A stretch of DNA of 52,362 nt from CAZSNT01 sp964607765 (GCA_964607765.1 CAZSNT010000057.1:1-52362), one strand, 5' to 3'. Numbered from the stretch's first letter, positions 32,978 through 42,120 are shown. Program-made: numbers and translations. Notes: generated by a model not told the origin, from the sequence alone.

Positions 32978-34180
32978 ATGGCTCTGCGACTCAGCGACAG
33001 TGTGAAGAGCGGCAGGATCGACAATCGCCAGCGTGGCATGGTGACGGGCGAGATTTGGTTGCTGGGACGCGATGAGCCCGTCCTGCTCAGTCTGACCGGG
33101 AACTGTCTGCGCGACCTTGCCGGGTGCCTGCTGGAATTCACGAACCCGGCCCCCGAGTCAGGCGAGCCGGATGATCTGGCGGCGGACCAGACGGGGAAAG
33201 TCGGGGACATGACCGCGTCCCGGAAGGTAACCGTGTTCGGCGTCAGCCTGGACGAAGCGCGACGCCTGCGCAGAGCGGGAGAGCCCGTGCCGGAGCACAG
33301 AGCTAACGCGGTCTACCTGGAGTGGTTCAGTCTGCGCAGCGGCCGGGTTGTGGTCGAGTCTGCCGATTACGAGGTGAGCATTTCGCCTCCCGAGTGGCAG
33401 ATGACCGAGGAAGAAGAGCAGCAGCAAATGGCGGCCAATCAGCAGGGGATGCGGGATTTCCTGGCCCCTCTGACAAGAATGATCGAGGAGGGACGGCACC
33501 GCGAGGATGGGGACCCGGGCGAGGATGAGGATCCGATGGACGAGTTTGGCTGGGAGCGCACGCTGCGGCACTCGGATGCGGTCGGGGAGAAGCACTTCGA
33601 GCTGATGGACCGGTACATGGATCACCCGGACGGGGAGCGGATCATCGCCAGAGAGATGGGCTGGACCTGGATCGAGGACATGCTGGACGCGCAGGAACGT
33701 GGTGAGCTTCCGCCTCCCGATGCGGATGACGACTGGGGCGACTGTGAGGAACCGGAGCCCGATCCCGAGACGGAGGGAGTCGACTGGATCAGACTGGACC
33801 ACGGCCACATCGAACATCCGCTGACACACAAAGCGAACGAGCTCGCCATGGAGCTCTGGCACTACTGCGACGACAGCGGCAAGTTGACTGAAGACGGCGC
33901 GGACGACCTGCACGAAATGCTGATCGAGGCCCAGATGCTCGGAGCCAAGCTGGCAGGGGCTCTGAGTGGGCTGGCGCAGGACCGGTACGTGAACGGGGGG
34001 TTCATTGTCGCATCGCTGAAACGCGCGCTGCGCTTCTTCGACAGCGCCATCGGGGCTGCGGCAAAAGTGCGCCAGGCCGGGATGCTGCCCGCCGAGCGCC
34101 TCGACCGCTTCACGCAGGGCCTGTTTGAGGTGCGCGAGGAGATGCTGGTGCTGATGGAGCGGTTCCGGAACGAGGGCTGA
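32978..34180 (+). CDS. Acidic hypothetical protein
   Basis: A 400-aa soluble protein with no signal peptide and no family that I recognise. The N-terminal third (about 1-130) is beta-rich, with VTGEIWLLGRDEPVLLSLTGNCLRDLAGCLLEF. The centre has very acidic, Pro/Asp-rich linkers (DGDPGEDEDPMDEFGW and DADDDWGDCEEPEPDPE). The C-terminal part (about 270-400) is helical and starts LTHKANELAMELWHYCDDSG. A strong ribosome site (GGGAGGGA) precedes ATG 32978. It is monocistronic between divergent and promoter-bearing gaps. Function unknown. Confidence 0.7.
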   Translation: MALRLSDSVKSGRIDNRQRGMVTGEIWLLGRDEPVLLSLTGNCLRDLAGCLLEFTNPAPESGEPDDLAADQTGKVGDMTASRKVTVFGVSLDEARRLRRAGEPVPEHRANAVYLEWFSLRSGRVVVESADYEVSISPPEWQMTEEEEQQQMAANQQGMRDFLAPLTRMIEEGRHREDGDPGEDEDPMDEFGWERTLRHSDAVGEKHFELMDRYMDHPDGERIIAREMGWTWIEDMLDAQERGELPPPDADDDWGDCEEPEPDPETEGVDWIRLDHGHIEHPLTHKANELAMELWHYCDDSGKLTEDGADDLHEMLIEAQMLGAKLAGALSGLAQDRYVNGGFIVASLKRALRFFDSAIGAAAKVRQAGMLPAERLDRFTQGLFEVREEMLVLMERFRNEG

Positions 34181-34194
34181 AGGGGGCAGCTCGG

Positions 34195-34223
34195 TTGACT
34201 TGGGCGCAGCACGACGGTATAGA
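34195..34223 (+). promoter_or_regulatory. Putative sigma-70-type promoter of the monooxygenase gene
   Basis: TTGACT (34195-34200) matches the -35 consensus at five of six positions, and TATAGA (34218-34223) lies after a 17-bp spacer. The gene start is 60 bp downstream at 34284. The promoter starts 15 bp after the acidic gene's stop. Confidence 0.55.
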
Positions 34224-34283
34224 TTGTGTTCGACAGTCACGGTGTGGACTGCACAGGCTTTCCGGACAACACAAAGGGTCACC

Positions 34284-34592
34284 ATGATACACGTCATCGC
34301 CACGATCCAGGTCAAGCCCGGCTGCAAAGACGCGTTTGTCGACATCTTCAGGCAGAACATCCCCAACGTGCTCGCGGAAGACGGCTGCATTCGTTACGAA
34401 TTGACCGCGGACACGCCCTCGGGCATCCCGGTGCAGGTTGGCCCACGCGACGACGCGGTCACGGTTGTGGAGGCCTGGAACGACCTCGCGGCACTGCAGG
34501 CTCACCTGCAGGCCCCGCACATGAAAGCCTACAAACAGGCCACCAAGGACATGGTCGACGGCGTGAGCCTGCAGGTGCTCAAGCCCATCTGA
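34284..34592 (+). CDS. YgiN-like antibiotic-biosynthesis-monooxygenase-fold protein
   Basis: A 102-aa protein that is one ABM (dimeric alpha/beta barrel) domain: IHVIATIQVKPGCKDAFVDIFRQNIPNVLAEDGCIRYELTAD, then EAWNDLAALQAHLQAPHMKAYKQ. Relatives include quinol monooxygenase YgiN, heme-degrading enzymes and dehydratases acting without cofactors. It works as a homodimer in the cytoplasm. The chosen ATG has only a weak ribosome site (AAAGGG). It stands alone, so no pathway can be assigned. Confidence 0.85.
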   Translation: MIHVIATIQVKPGCKDAFVDIFRQNIPNVLAEDGCIRYELTADTPSGIPVQVGPRDDAVTVVEAWNDLAALQAHLQAPHMKAYKQATKDMVDGVSLQVLKPI

Positions 34593-34713
34593 GAGACAAC
34601 CTGATACATGCCCGACGTTCACAGGGGCATCGCAGGGGGATGGAGCGGCGCCCCCCCTTGGCTTCCACGCGATTCGGGCTTGTGATTGCTATTTATCGTG
34701 GTAATTTAACGCC

Positions 34714-35955
34714 ATGAGATATCTCGACCGGCACTTGGAGGCGCGGTTGCTCAGGCATGCCAGGGCGTTCAAAATCGTCTTGGTTGCCGGGGCGCGACAG
34801 GTAGGCAAGAGTACGCTGCTCGACCACGTCTTTCCCGACGTCCGGACCGTAGTGTTCGATGCCGTTCAGGATCTCTACGGGGCACGGAGCGATCCTGATC
34901 AGTTCCTGGACACGTTTGGTACGCCTTTGGTACTGGACGAGATTCAGTATGCACCCGAGCTGCTGCCGGCCCTGAAAAGACGAGTCGATCAGTGCCCGGG
35001 CCCGGGCCAATACTTCATCACCGGCTCTCAGAACCTGGCCGTTCTCCGTTCGGTTTCGGAGAGTCTCGCCGGGCGTGTCGGTATCTTGCGTCTGGACGGC
35101 ATGACTCCGGCCGAGATACGGGGACAAGGCCAGGCGGAGTGCTGGCTGACACGGTACTTGGCCGCCCCCGGAGATTTCGCTGCCGATGTGAGCGATCTCG
35201 GTCTGCTGGACGGTTTGCCTCCCTTGGCGGATTTTCTCTGGCGAGGCCAGTTGCCTGGCGTTCTGGAGTTCGAAGACGAGGACATCCCGACCTATTTTTC
35301 TTCCTACGTGCAGACGTATGTTGAGCGGGATGTTCGGGTAATGGCAGACATATCGGATCTGACCCAGTTCGGACGCTTCATGCGCCTGTGCGCCGCATTG
35401 ACCGGGCAGGAGATTTTCCAATCGCAGCTCGGTCGTGAGCTCGGCGTCAGTCCGAAGACTGCCCGCAGGTGGCTTGACTTGCTTGGGCACTCGTATCAGT
35501 GGCTTGCGCTGCCGGCCTACAGCGGCAATTCGATCAAGCGGCTGAGCTCCAAACCCAAGGGACATCTGCAGGATTCAGGGCTGGCGTGTTACCTGAACGC
35601 CGTCCCAACCCCCGAGAGTGTGCTTGCCAGCCCGGCTTTTGGCGGCATCTTCGAGTCCTGGGGTGTGGCTTGGGTGCAGCGCCAGGTGCAGAGGCTGCCC
35701 CTGGCACCGGTACTTTACCATTGGCGCACGGAGAACCGTGCGGAAGTCGATCTGGTGCTCGACTACGGCGGGCGCCTGTTTCCTGTCGAGTTCAAGGCGG
35801 CCTCACGAGTCACGGGACACGATGCGCGCGGGATTCTTGCATTCCGCAAGACCTATGGGGTCGACAGGACCGCCCCGGGGGTCATCGTCTTCGGGGGGAA
35901 CGTACCGCGTCGCGTCACCGACCACGCGGTGGCGGTGCCATGGAGCGCGTGTTAG
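34714..35955 (+). CDS. AAA_14/DUF4143 ATPase
   Basis: A 413-aa ATPase. Walker A is GARQVGKST (residues about 26-34) and Walker B PLVLDEIQ (about 71-78); a sensor-like FITGSQN follows. The DUF4143 C-terminal half ends in a nuclease-fold-like motif EVDLVLDYGGRLFPVEFK (about 345-362). These proteins are common in prokaryotes and spread horizontally; their cellular role is not established. The leader (34680-34713) is AT-rich (TTGCTATTTATCGTGGTAAT) and lacks a ribosome site, unlike its neighbours, which fits recent acquisition. Confidence 0.9.
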   Translation: MRYLDRHLEARLLRHARAFKIVLVAGARQVGKSTLLDHVFPDVRTVVFDAVQDLYGARSDPDQFLDTFGTPLVLDEIQYAPELLPALKRRVDQCPGPGQYFITGSQNLAVLRSVSESLAGRVGILRLDGMTPAEIRGQGQAECWLTRYLAAPGDFAADVSDLGLLDGLPPLADFLWRGQLPGVLEFEDEDIPTYFSSYVQTYVERDVRVMADISDLTQFGRFMRLCAALTGQEIFQSQLGRELGVSPKTARRWLDLLGHSYQWLALPAYSGNSIKRLSSKPKGHLQDSGLACYLNAVPTPESVLASPAFGGIFESWGVAWVQRQVQRLPLAPVLYHWRTENRAEVDLVLDYGGRLFPVEFKAASRVTGHDARGILAFRKTYGVDRTAPGVIVFGGNVPRRVTDHAVAVPWSAC

Positions 35956-35979
35956 TCAGACCATTTCCGGAGAGATTCT

Positions 35980-38900
35980 ATGATGTCCATGCCAGCGTCT
36001 GCGAGTGAGCGCATCCGTGTCGTCTTCGTGTGGCTGTATCTGTGCGGCACGGGGGTCGTGTGCGCGCAGCCCGGTGATGCCGAAGCGCGTGCGATACGGG
36101 CACTGCGCGCGGCCGGTGTGCACGGCGGGCTGGTCGTGCACGTGGGCTGCGGCGACGGCAGACTGACCGCGGGTCTCGGCACGAACCCCGCGTTCTCCGT
36201 GCACGGTGTGGACACGGACGCTGCACGCGTGACTGCGGCACGCAGTCACATCCAGGCACGGGGCGTCTACGGGCGCGTGGCGGTTGACGACTGGGACGGC
36301 GCGCGTCTGCCTTACGCGAGCGGGTTGGTGAATGCGGTGCTGGTGGAACGGAACGGCTTGGTGGCAACTGCCGAAGCAATGCGCGTACTGGCACCACAAG
36401 GCGTGCTGCTGGTCCGGCAGGGCGCCGACTGGCGGACACAGGTCAAGCCGTGGCCGGCGGCGATCGACGACTGGTCGCACTACCTGCACGACGCGGGGAA
36501 CAACGCGGTGTCGCACGACACGCGGATCGGGCCGCCGCGATCCCTGCAGTGGATCGGGTCGCCGCGCTGGGCCAGGCACCATGACCGGCTGGCCAGCCTG
36601 TCCGCGCTGGTCTCTGCGGGCGGGAAGCTGTTCTACATCTTCGACGAAGGTCCGACCGAGTCCATTGTGCTGCCATCGCGCTGGGCGTTGATCGCACGCG
36701 ATGCATTCAACGGCGTTGTTCTCTGGAAGAAGCCGATTCCGGACTGGCAGACGCGGATGTGGCCGCTGAAAAGTGGGCCCGCGCAGCTGCCGCGGCGCTT
36801 GGTAGCAACACGCGATACGGTGTTCGCCACGCTCGGCGTGGATGTGCCGTTGACAGCCGTCGATGCGCTGACAGGCGAGCCGCGCCGGGTCTACGAGCAG
36901 ACCAAAGCGGTGGAGGAAGTGCTTCACTCGGACGGGGTGCTGTTCCTGCTCACCGATCCGGAGTTGGACACGGAGAAATACACGTCGCCCGCAGCGGTCA
37001 AGAAGCCGTGGTGGACCGGCAAGACAGTGAAGGTCATGGCGGTCGAGGCCGATTCGGGAAAGACACTGTGGGAACACGCGTCGAGCGTGGCACCGCTCAG
37101 CCTGGCGGTTGACGCGGAGCGCGTGGTGTTCCACGATGGCGGGAAGATCGTCTGCCTCGACCGTGGGACAGGCGCGGTCAAGTGGGCGTCCGAGCCCGTG
37201 CCTCTGGTAAAGAAGATCATGTCGTTCTTCGCGCCCACCATGGTGCTGCGGGACGGCGTCGTGCTGTTCGCGGGCGGCGAGGAATCCGGGCTGGTGAAGT
37301 CCGGCGGCGGCGCAAGGAAATCGGACACGCTGACAGCATTGGCAGGCGACACGGGCAAACTCCTGTGGACCGCTGAGCATCTGCCTTCGGGCTACAGTTC
37401 GCCGGAGGATCTGTTCGTGATAGACGGTGTGGTGTGGTTCGGCGGTGTGTCGGCCGGAGGCCTGCCAGGCACGGTCAAAGGGCTGGATCTGCACACGGGC
37501 GCCGTGAAGGCGGCGTATGAGGCGGCGGATGTGGACACGTTCTGGTTCCACCATCGCTGCTACCGCGGCAAGGCCACGGACCGGTACCTGATGGTGTCGC
37601 GGACGGGTATTGAGTTCATTGACCCGAAGACCGGACACTGGGACATCAATCACTGGGTCCGCGGCGGGTGTCTCTACGGCATCATGCCGGCGAATGGTCT
37701 GATCTACACGCCGCCGCATGATTGCGCCTGCTACCCGGAATCGAAGCTGTTCGGATTCGGTGCGTTCGCGCCGGCGGGCGGGCAACAGCGGGTACGCCGC
37801 GGCGAGCGTCTGCAACGAGGTCCCGCTTACGGAGAAGTGGGCGGTGCGGCGCCGGCATCCGCGCTGGACTGGCCGACGTACCGGTACGACACGCGCCGGA
37901 ACGCTGCTGCCCCGACGCGGGTCCCCCCAAAAGTGGCCGAGAAGTGGCACGTGGCGTTCGGCACGAAGCTGAGCGCGGTGACGGTGGCGGACGGCAAGGC
38001 GTTCGTCGCGGCCGTTGACCAGCACACGGTGCACGCGGTTGACACGGCGTCCGGGGAACGCGCATGGAGCTTCACGGCAGGCGGCCGCGTCGATTCGCCG
38101 CCCACGATCCATGCCGGCACGGCCATTTTCGGTTGTGCGGACGGCTGGATTTACTGCCTGCGCGCGAGTGACGGGCAATTGGTCTGGCGCTTCCACGCCG
38201 CGCCGACCGAAGAGCGCATCATGGCCTTTGAGCAGCTCGAGTCGCGCTGGCCTGTGCACGGCAGCGTACTCGTTCACAACGGCGTGGTCCATGCCATTGC
38301 CGGGCGCTCGCTGTTCCTCGACGGCGGCATGCGTCTGTGCCGGCTCGATGCAGCGACCGGGGCGCTTGTGGGTGAGCAGATCATGGATGATCGCGATCCG
38401 GACAGCGGCGACGACCTGCACGCGCACGTCAAACGCCTCACCATGCCAGTGGCGCTGCCGGACGTGCTTTCCTGCGACGGCAAACACATCTACATGCGCT
38501 CCCAGGTGTTCGATCTGAACGGCAAGCGGCTGGAGCTGGCGCCCGTGTCCCCGAACGTCGGTGCGCATGCCGCCGTGCAGCGCGGCGAGACCGAGCACCT
38601 GTTCGCATCGGCCGGCTTCCTGGACGGCGACTGGTTCCACCGCGCCTACTGGGTGTATGGACGCAAGTTCGAGGGCGGCTGGAACAGCTACTACCTGGCG
38701 GGCAAGAAGGCGCCGTCGGGCAAGATGCTGGTCGCTGACGACTCCCACGTCTACGGATTCGGGCGGGAGACGAAGTACTTCAAGTGGACGGTGCCGTTGG
38801 AATTCCACCTGTTCGCCGCGCCGAAGACCCCGACATCCGCGCCGCGCAAACCGGTGCCGGCAAGCAACGGCTCCATCGTGCGCGTCGACAACTCGACGTC

Positions 38901-39870
38901 GCTGGATCCCGCCAAGAAGCCGTTGACTGTGATGGCGTGGGTACGCCCCGAACGGCCAGACGGTGTCGTCCTCGCGCACGGCGGCTCTGTCATGGGCTAC
39001 ACGCTGTTCCTGCGCGACGGCATGCCGCAGTTCACTGTCTGCCTCAGCAGCAAGCGCGGCACGGCGGCCGGAAAGAGCAAGCTGGACGCTGACTGGACGC
39101 ACCTTGCCGGTGTCCTGACCGCGAGCGCGGAACTCCGGCTCTACGTCAACGGCGAGCTGGCCGGCACGGCAAAGGCACCGGGGTTGCTCCCGAAGATCCC
39201 GGCGAATCCCATGCAGGTCGGCGGGGACGAGGAGAGTCAGGTGGGTGATTACGAGAACGGGCTGCCGTTCAAAGGCGTACTCGACGAGGTCCGCGTCTAT
39301 CACCGCGCCCTCGACGCCGACGCCATTGCCCGGCATGCAGGGGGCACGCTGCCTGACAAGGCGGCGACCGGGTTGGCTCTGTACTACGCGTTCAACAAAG
39401 GCTGGGCCACTGACGGATCAGGCAAGAAGAACAAAGGCAAAGTGGTCGGCGCCAGGCAGGACAAGGGCAAGCTGGGCGCCGGGCTGCGCTTCATCGGCAA
39501 ACTGCCGGACGCGACGTCGTCTTCCGGCAAAGAGCGGTTCGCCTGGTCACACGCCGTCCCGGTCCTCGTGCGCGGCATGCTGGTAGCCGGCGACACACTG
39601 TTCATTGTCGGCCCGGAGGACGTGCTGGACGAGCCTGCGGCCCTGAAGACGCTGGACGAGCCCGAGACACGCGAGAAGATAGCCGCGCAGGCAGCAGCGT
39701 TTGCCGGCCAGCGGGGCGGCGTGCTGCGTGCGGTGTCGTGCAAGGACGGGTCGACGCTGGGCGAGTGCCGCCTCGACACGGCCCCGGCCTGGGACGGCCT
39801 GGCCGCGGCACGGGGCCGGCTCTACATGACCGGTACGGACGGCACACTGCGCTGCTACGCAGGTCAGTAA
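35980..39870 (+). CDS. Giant exported protein: methyltransferase-like domain, PQQ propellers and LamG
   Basis: A 1296-aa protein. The signal peptide (VVFVWLYLCGTGVVCAQ) ends near residue 30. Residues about 45-150 have a Rossmann methyltransferase motif I (LVVHVGCGDGRLTAGLG), VHGVDTDAARV and a later VNAVLVERNGL, i.e. a SAM-methyltransferase fold outside the cytoplasm. The first PQQ-like propeller (about 155-600) has VEADSGKTLWEHAS-type blades. A second begins near 627 (ALDWPTYRYDTRRNAAAP). A LamG/concanavalin-like domain (about 961-1140; LTVMAWVRPERPDG, LRLYVNGELAGTA) is inserted before the last blades (RGMLVAGDTLFIVGPED). CGGAGAG precedes ATG 35980. Function unknown. Confidence 0.87.
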   Translation: MMSMPASASERIRVVFVWLYLCGTGVVCAQPGDAEARAIRALRAAGVHGGLVVHVGCGDGRLTAGLGTNPAFSVHGVDTDAARVTAARSHIQARGVYGRVAVDDWDGARLPYASGLVNAVLVERNGLVATAEAMRVLAPQGVLLVRQGADWRTQVKPWPAAIDDWSHYLHDAGNNAVSHDTRIGPPRSLQWIGSPRWARHHDRLASLSALVSAGGKLFYIFDEGPTESIVLPSRWALIARDAFNGVVLWKKPIPDWQTRMWPLKSGPAQLPRRLVATRDTVFATLGVDVPLTAVDALTGEPRRVYEQTKAVEEVLHSDGVLFLLTDPELDTEKYTSPAAVKKPWWTGKTVKVMAVEADSGKTLWEHASSVAPLSLAVDAERVVFHDGGKIVCLDRGTGAVKWASEPVPLVKKIMSFFAPTMVLRDGVVLFAGGEESGLVKSGGGARKSDTLTALAGDTGKLLWTAEHLPSGYSSPEDLFVIDGVVWFGGVSAGGLPGTVKGLDLHTGAVKAAYEAADVDTFWFHHRCYRGKATDRYLMVSRTGIEFIDPKTGHWDINHWVRGGCLYGIMPANGLIYTPPHDCACYPESKLFGFGAFAPAGGQQRVRRGERLQRGPAYGEVGGAAPASALDWPTYRYDTRRNAAAPTRVPPKVAEKWHVAFGTKLSAVTVADGKAFVAAVDQHTVHAVDTASGERAWSFTAGGRVDSPPTIHAGTAIFGCADGWIYCLRASDGQLVWRFHAAPTEERIMAFEQLESRWPVHGSVLVHNGVVHAIAGRSLFLDGGMRLCRLDAATGALVGEQIMDDRDPDSGDDLHAHVKRLTMPVALPDVLSCDGKHIYMRSQVFDLNGKRLELAPVSPNVGAHAAVQRGETEHLFASAGFLDGDWFHRAYWVYGRKFEGGWNSYYLAGKKAPSGKMLVADDSHVYGFGRETKYFKWTVPLEFHLFAAPKTPTSAPRKPVPASNGSIVRVDNSTSLDPAKKPLTVMAWVRPERPDGVVLAHGGSVMGYTLFLRDGMPQFTVCLSSKRGTAAGKSKLDADWTHLAGVLTASAELRLYVNGELAGTAKAPGLLPKIPANPMQVGGDEESQVGDYENGLPFKGVLDEVRVYHRALDADAIARHAGGTLPDKAATGLALYYAFNKGWATDGSGKKNKGKVVGARQDKGKLGAGLRFIGKLPDATSSSGKERFAWSHAVPVLVRGMLVAGDTLFIVGPEDVLDEPAALKTLDEPETREKIAAQAAAFAGQRGGVLRAVSCKDGSTLGECRLDTAPAWDGLAAARGRLYMTGTDGTLRCYAGQ

Positions 39871-39894
39871 CTCGTGCCTTTCCGCCTGAGCCGA

Positions 39895-39915
39895 ACCTGC
39901 CTCTGGAAGGCAGGT
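39895..39915 (+). terminator. Hairpin after the giant PQQ/LamG gene
   Basis: ACCTGCCT (39895-39902) and AGGCAGGT (39908-39915) form a perfect 8-bp stem with a CTGGA loop, 24 bp after the stop codon. The downstream sequence is only moderately T-rich (CACCTTCTTCATGTTGT), so it may be a weak intrinsic terminator or an mRNA-stabilising hairpin. Confidence 0.4.
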
Positions 39916-40088
39916 ACGTCATCACCTTCTTCATGTTGTCATCGGCACTGTGACCACAATCTTTCTGCACATATGCAGATGGGGACCCGAAATCGCTTCG
40001 AAGTTGTGCTATTGTCCTCGTAATGGTCGAGAACTCGGCGCACCTCGGCTCCCTGTCTCGCGATGTTCGACCACACACAAGGACCAAT

Positions 40089-40250
40089 ATGGCAAAGAAA
40101 AAGAACAAGAACACATTCGAGAAGCGCCGCAGAGAAATGGATAGGATGCGGAAGGCCCAGGACAAGCGAGAACGGCGATTCGCGCGTCGAGCGGGGGCCG
40201 AAGCCCCAGCACCGCCGGAAGACCCTTCGACGGTGCAGGAGGCCGAGTAG
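40089..40250 (+). CDS. Small basic lysine/arginine-rich protein
   Basis: A 53-aa highly charged protein: MAKKKNKNTFEKRRREMDRM, then a Lys/Arg helix and an acidic-Pro tail ending VQEAE. Small proteins of the type 'MAKKxxxNTFEKRxKE' occur in several phyla and probably bind nucleic acid or ribosomes; none has a clear function to my knowledge. ATG 40089 is chosen because it starts the conserved-looking part; the upstream frame to 40023 has no character. No good ribosome site is visible. A TCTGCA/TGCAGA palindrome (39964-39979) lies upstream. Confidence 0.6.
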   Translation: MAKKKNKNTFEKRRREMDRMRKAQDKRERRFARRAGAEAPAPPEDPSTVQEAE

Positions 40251-40406
40251 ATCGGCACTCAAGTCCCCTTCTGCCATGCATTGCCGCGAACAACTCGCTT
40301 CGCTAAAGACTGGAACTGGCACCCCGGGGCGCGGATGCCGATGTGGGGCACTTTCTCACCCCTGACGTCACCCCACGTCACACGCGGAGAGAGGGGGCAT
40401 GATGTG

Positions 40407-40573
40407 GCTCCCCTTCAGGGAGCGTTCCCTCTTTGTGTCGCACCCACATTCCCAGCGATTCTCGCTGGGCTGGCATGTGGCGGTCCTTCAGACCGCGGGA
40501 CTGTCCGCCGGAATCGTCGTGTGCCTGCGAGCGAGCGTAGCGACGTCCTGGTTCTCGTCCGGATGCCTTCCGG
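40407..40573. repeat. Cluster of perfect hairpins in a gene-free stretch
   Basis: The 466-bp gap between the small basic gene and the convergent lipoprotein gene (40251-40716) has no coding frame with family character. It holds a row of perfect stems: GCTCCC/GGGAGC (40407-40423, loop CTTCA), CCCAGCGA/TCGCTGGG (40451-40469, loop TTC), GCGGTC/GACCGC (40480-40496, loop CTTCA) and CCGGA/TCCGG (40559-40573, loop TGCCT). Two hairpins share the CTTCA loop, suggesting a common origin. Further on is a TTCGACG/TTCGACG direct repeat (40577-40590). They could be REP-type repeats or bidirectional terminators. Confidence 0.5.
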
Positions 40574-40716
40574 CGTTGTTCGACGTTCGACGTTCGGTCA
40601 TCTTCGCGTCATCTGTCTGAGAACCGGCGCCTCCGGGGCGCGGGACGGGATCGCACGCACGACGGCCGGTTCCGGAGACCCGGCGCCCACAGGGGTTTGC
40701 CACAGGCAGCGCGTCG

Positions 40717-41868
40717 CTACTTCAGCGGGATGACGGACACTGTGTAGGGCTTGTCGATCTTCTTGTTGGTCAGCAGATCCGACTCCCAGGGCATGTCCAT
40801 GCTGATCGCGATCAGTTCATTGCCGCGCACGATCACTTCGCAGGGCTGGTCAAGACCGCCGTCCGAGCCGTCCGTGTCCCCGTTCGTGTGCAGCGTGCTG
40901 ACGTTGCCGTCGAGATCGACGACCTGGACGCCGTTGAGCAGCATGTCCGCCACGTAGATCTTGTTGTCCGCTTCGCGCCAGAAGATCCCGTCGCAGCACG
41001 CCATGCAGGGCGCCTGAGCGAAGGGCGCTGTTTTGACCGGCTTGCCGTTGGCATCGAAGGTAGTCTTGAAGATGACGCCATCCTCGAAGATGCCGCAGTA
41101 CAGGTTACCGGCCGCGTCGAAGGTCAGGCCGTCCGCGCCGAACCCGATGCGATTACTGGTCTCGTACACTGCAATGAGGTGCGGATCCGGGTTCTCCGGC
41201 GTGTACGGACGCAACTTGACCGGGCCGTTCTTCCACTCGTCTCTGTGGATCGCGTAGACGCCGCTGAGGAGCTTCGGCTTCGGCTGGCCCTCGGTCGGTT
41301 TCGGGGGCGGTGTCAGAATGGTCTCGCTGACGTAGACCGTGTCGCCGCGCCAAATCACGGCGTTCGAGACGACAAACCCCTCCACCACGGGATCGCAGCT
41401 GACGGCTGCACCGTCTTTGTCGCAGTTGATGCGCAGCAACCGCGACTTGTTGGCCGGATCGAAGAACAGCTGGTTGTCGGCCACGTAGAGATCGCCGTCG
41501 GGACCAAAGTCACAGCCCATCGGCCCTACCTGCCCTGTGTCGGCGAGCAGATCCTTCTTCTGGAACGCGTACCATGTGGTGAGTTTGTTGTCGGGACTGA
41601 TCTTGACCATCTTTGCCGGCGCAGGCTTGTCAATATCGCCGCGATCCATCAGCGCCTTGTTGTTGAAGTTCGGGATGGACAGGATGATGTCGCCCGAATC
41701 GGACAGGGTGCAGCCGTCGGGCGTGTTGCAGTCGTCGGGCAGTGTAAGCAGCAGCTTGGCCTGACTGCTCGAGCGTGCTCCCGGCATACCGACACAACCG
41801 ACAAGGCCGAGTGTTGCGATCCCCGCAGCGATGACGATGGCAGTTCCAAATACGCGTCTGACTTGCAC
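40717..41868 (-). CDS. SMP-30/gluconolactonase-like propeller lipoprotein
   Basis: A 383-aa exported protein. Translation probably starts at GTG 41868, after an AGAGGAGGA ribosome site; an upstream ATG (41907) lacks one. RRVFGTAIVIAAGIATLGLVGC is a lipoprotein signal with the lipid cysteine near residue 25. The rest is a six-bladed NHL/SMP-30-like propeller: GPMGCDFGPDGDLYVADNQLF, GFGADGLTFDAAGNLYCGIFEDG and NKIYVADMLLNGVQVVDLDGN. A cluster of cysteines (CMACCDG) is unusual. Family members hydrolyse lactones or bind ligands. It is divergent from the polyol operon at 42121. Confidence 0.8.
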   Translation of the reverse strand: MQVRRVFGTAIVIAAGIATLGLVGCVGMPGARSSSQAKLLLTLPDDCNTPDGCTLSDSGDIILSIPNFNNKALMDRGDIDKPAPAKMVKISPDNKLTTWYAFQKKDLLADTGQVGPMGCDFGPDGDLYVADNQLFFDPANKSRLLRINCDKDGAAVSCDPVVEGFVVSNAVIWRGDTVYVSETILTPPPKPTEGQPKPKLLSGVYAIHRDEWKNGPVKLRPYTPENPDPHLIAVYETSNRIGFGADGLTFDAAGNLYCGIFEDGVIFKTTFDANGKPVKTAPFAQAPCMACCDGIFWREADNKIYVADMLLNGVQVVDLDGNVSTLHTNGDTDGSDGGLDQPCEVIVRGNELIAISMDMPWESDLLTNKKIDKPYTVSVIPLK

Positions 41869-42057
41869 TGTCCGGTCCTCCTCTGTAGATTCTGCCCAGG
41901 CAAGCACTCACGGGGTCAAGTTGGGAGCCACTCCCACGTGTGCCTTGGCAAGCTGTAACCCCGCGGCCCGGCTTTACTGTAGTTCGCTGGCAGGGAGAAA
42001 GCCACTCGCATACATCTGCGGCACGGCGTGTCGCACAGTCGTCTCTTCGAGGACGTG

Positions 42058-42092
42058 CATCACGCATCCCCCATCACGCATCACGTACACAC
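42058..42092 (+). repeat. Tandem 7-bp array upstream of the polyol operon
   Basis: Five 7-bp units, CATCACG, CATCCCC, CATCACG, CATCACG and TACACAC, lie 28 bp before the operon's first ATG. They sit in the 252-bp divergent gap (41869-42120), which otherwise shows only a GGGAG/CTCCC inverted repeat near 41928 and no clear promoter. Confidence 0.6.
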
Positions 42093-42120
42093 GCATAAGC
42101 AGAGAACAAGGAGTCCAGCC

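Noticed and set aside
35956..39336. 1126-codon open frame on the minus strand opposite the giant PQQ/LamG gene
   Set aside because: Its composition is Arg/His/Ala-rich with no domain or signal, while the plus strand has clear signal peptide and domains. Long antisense frames are usual in GC-rich coding DNA.
39964..39979. TCTGCA/TGCAGA palindrome as an operator for the small basic gene
   Set aside because: Isolated, with no promoter elements in register and no second copy.
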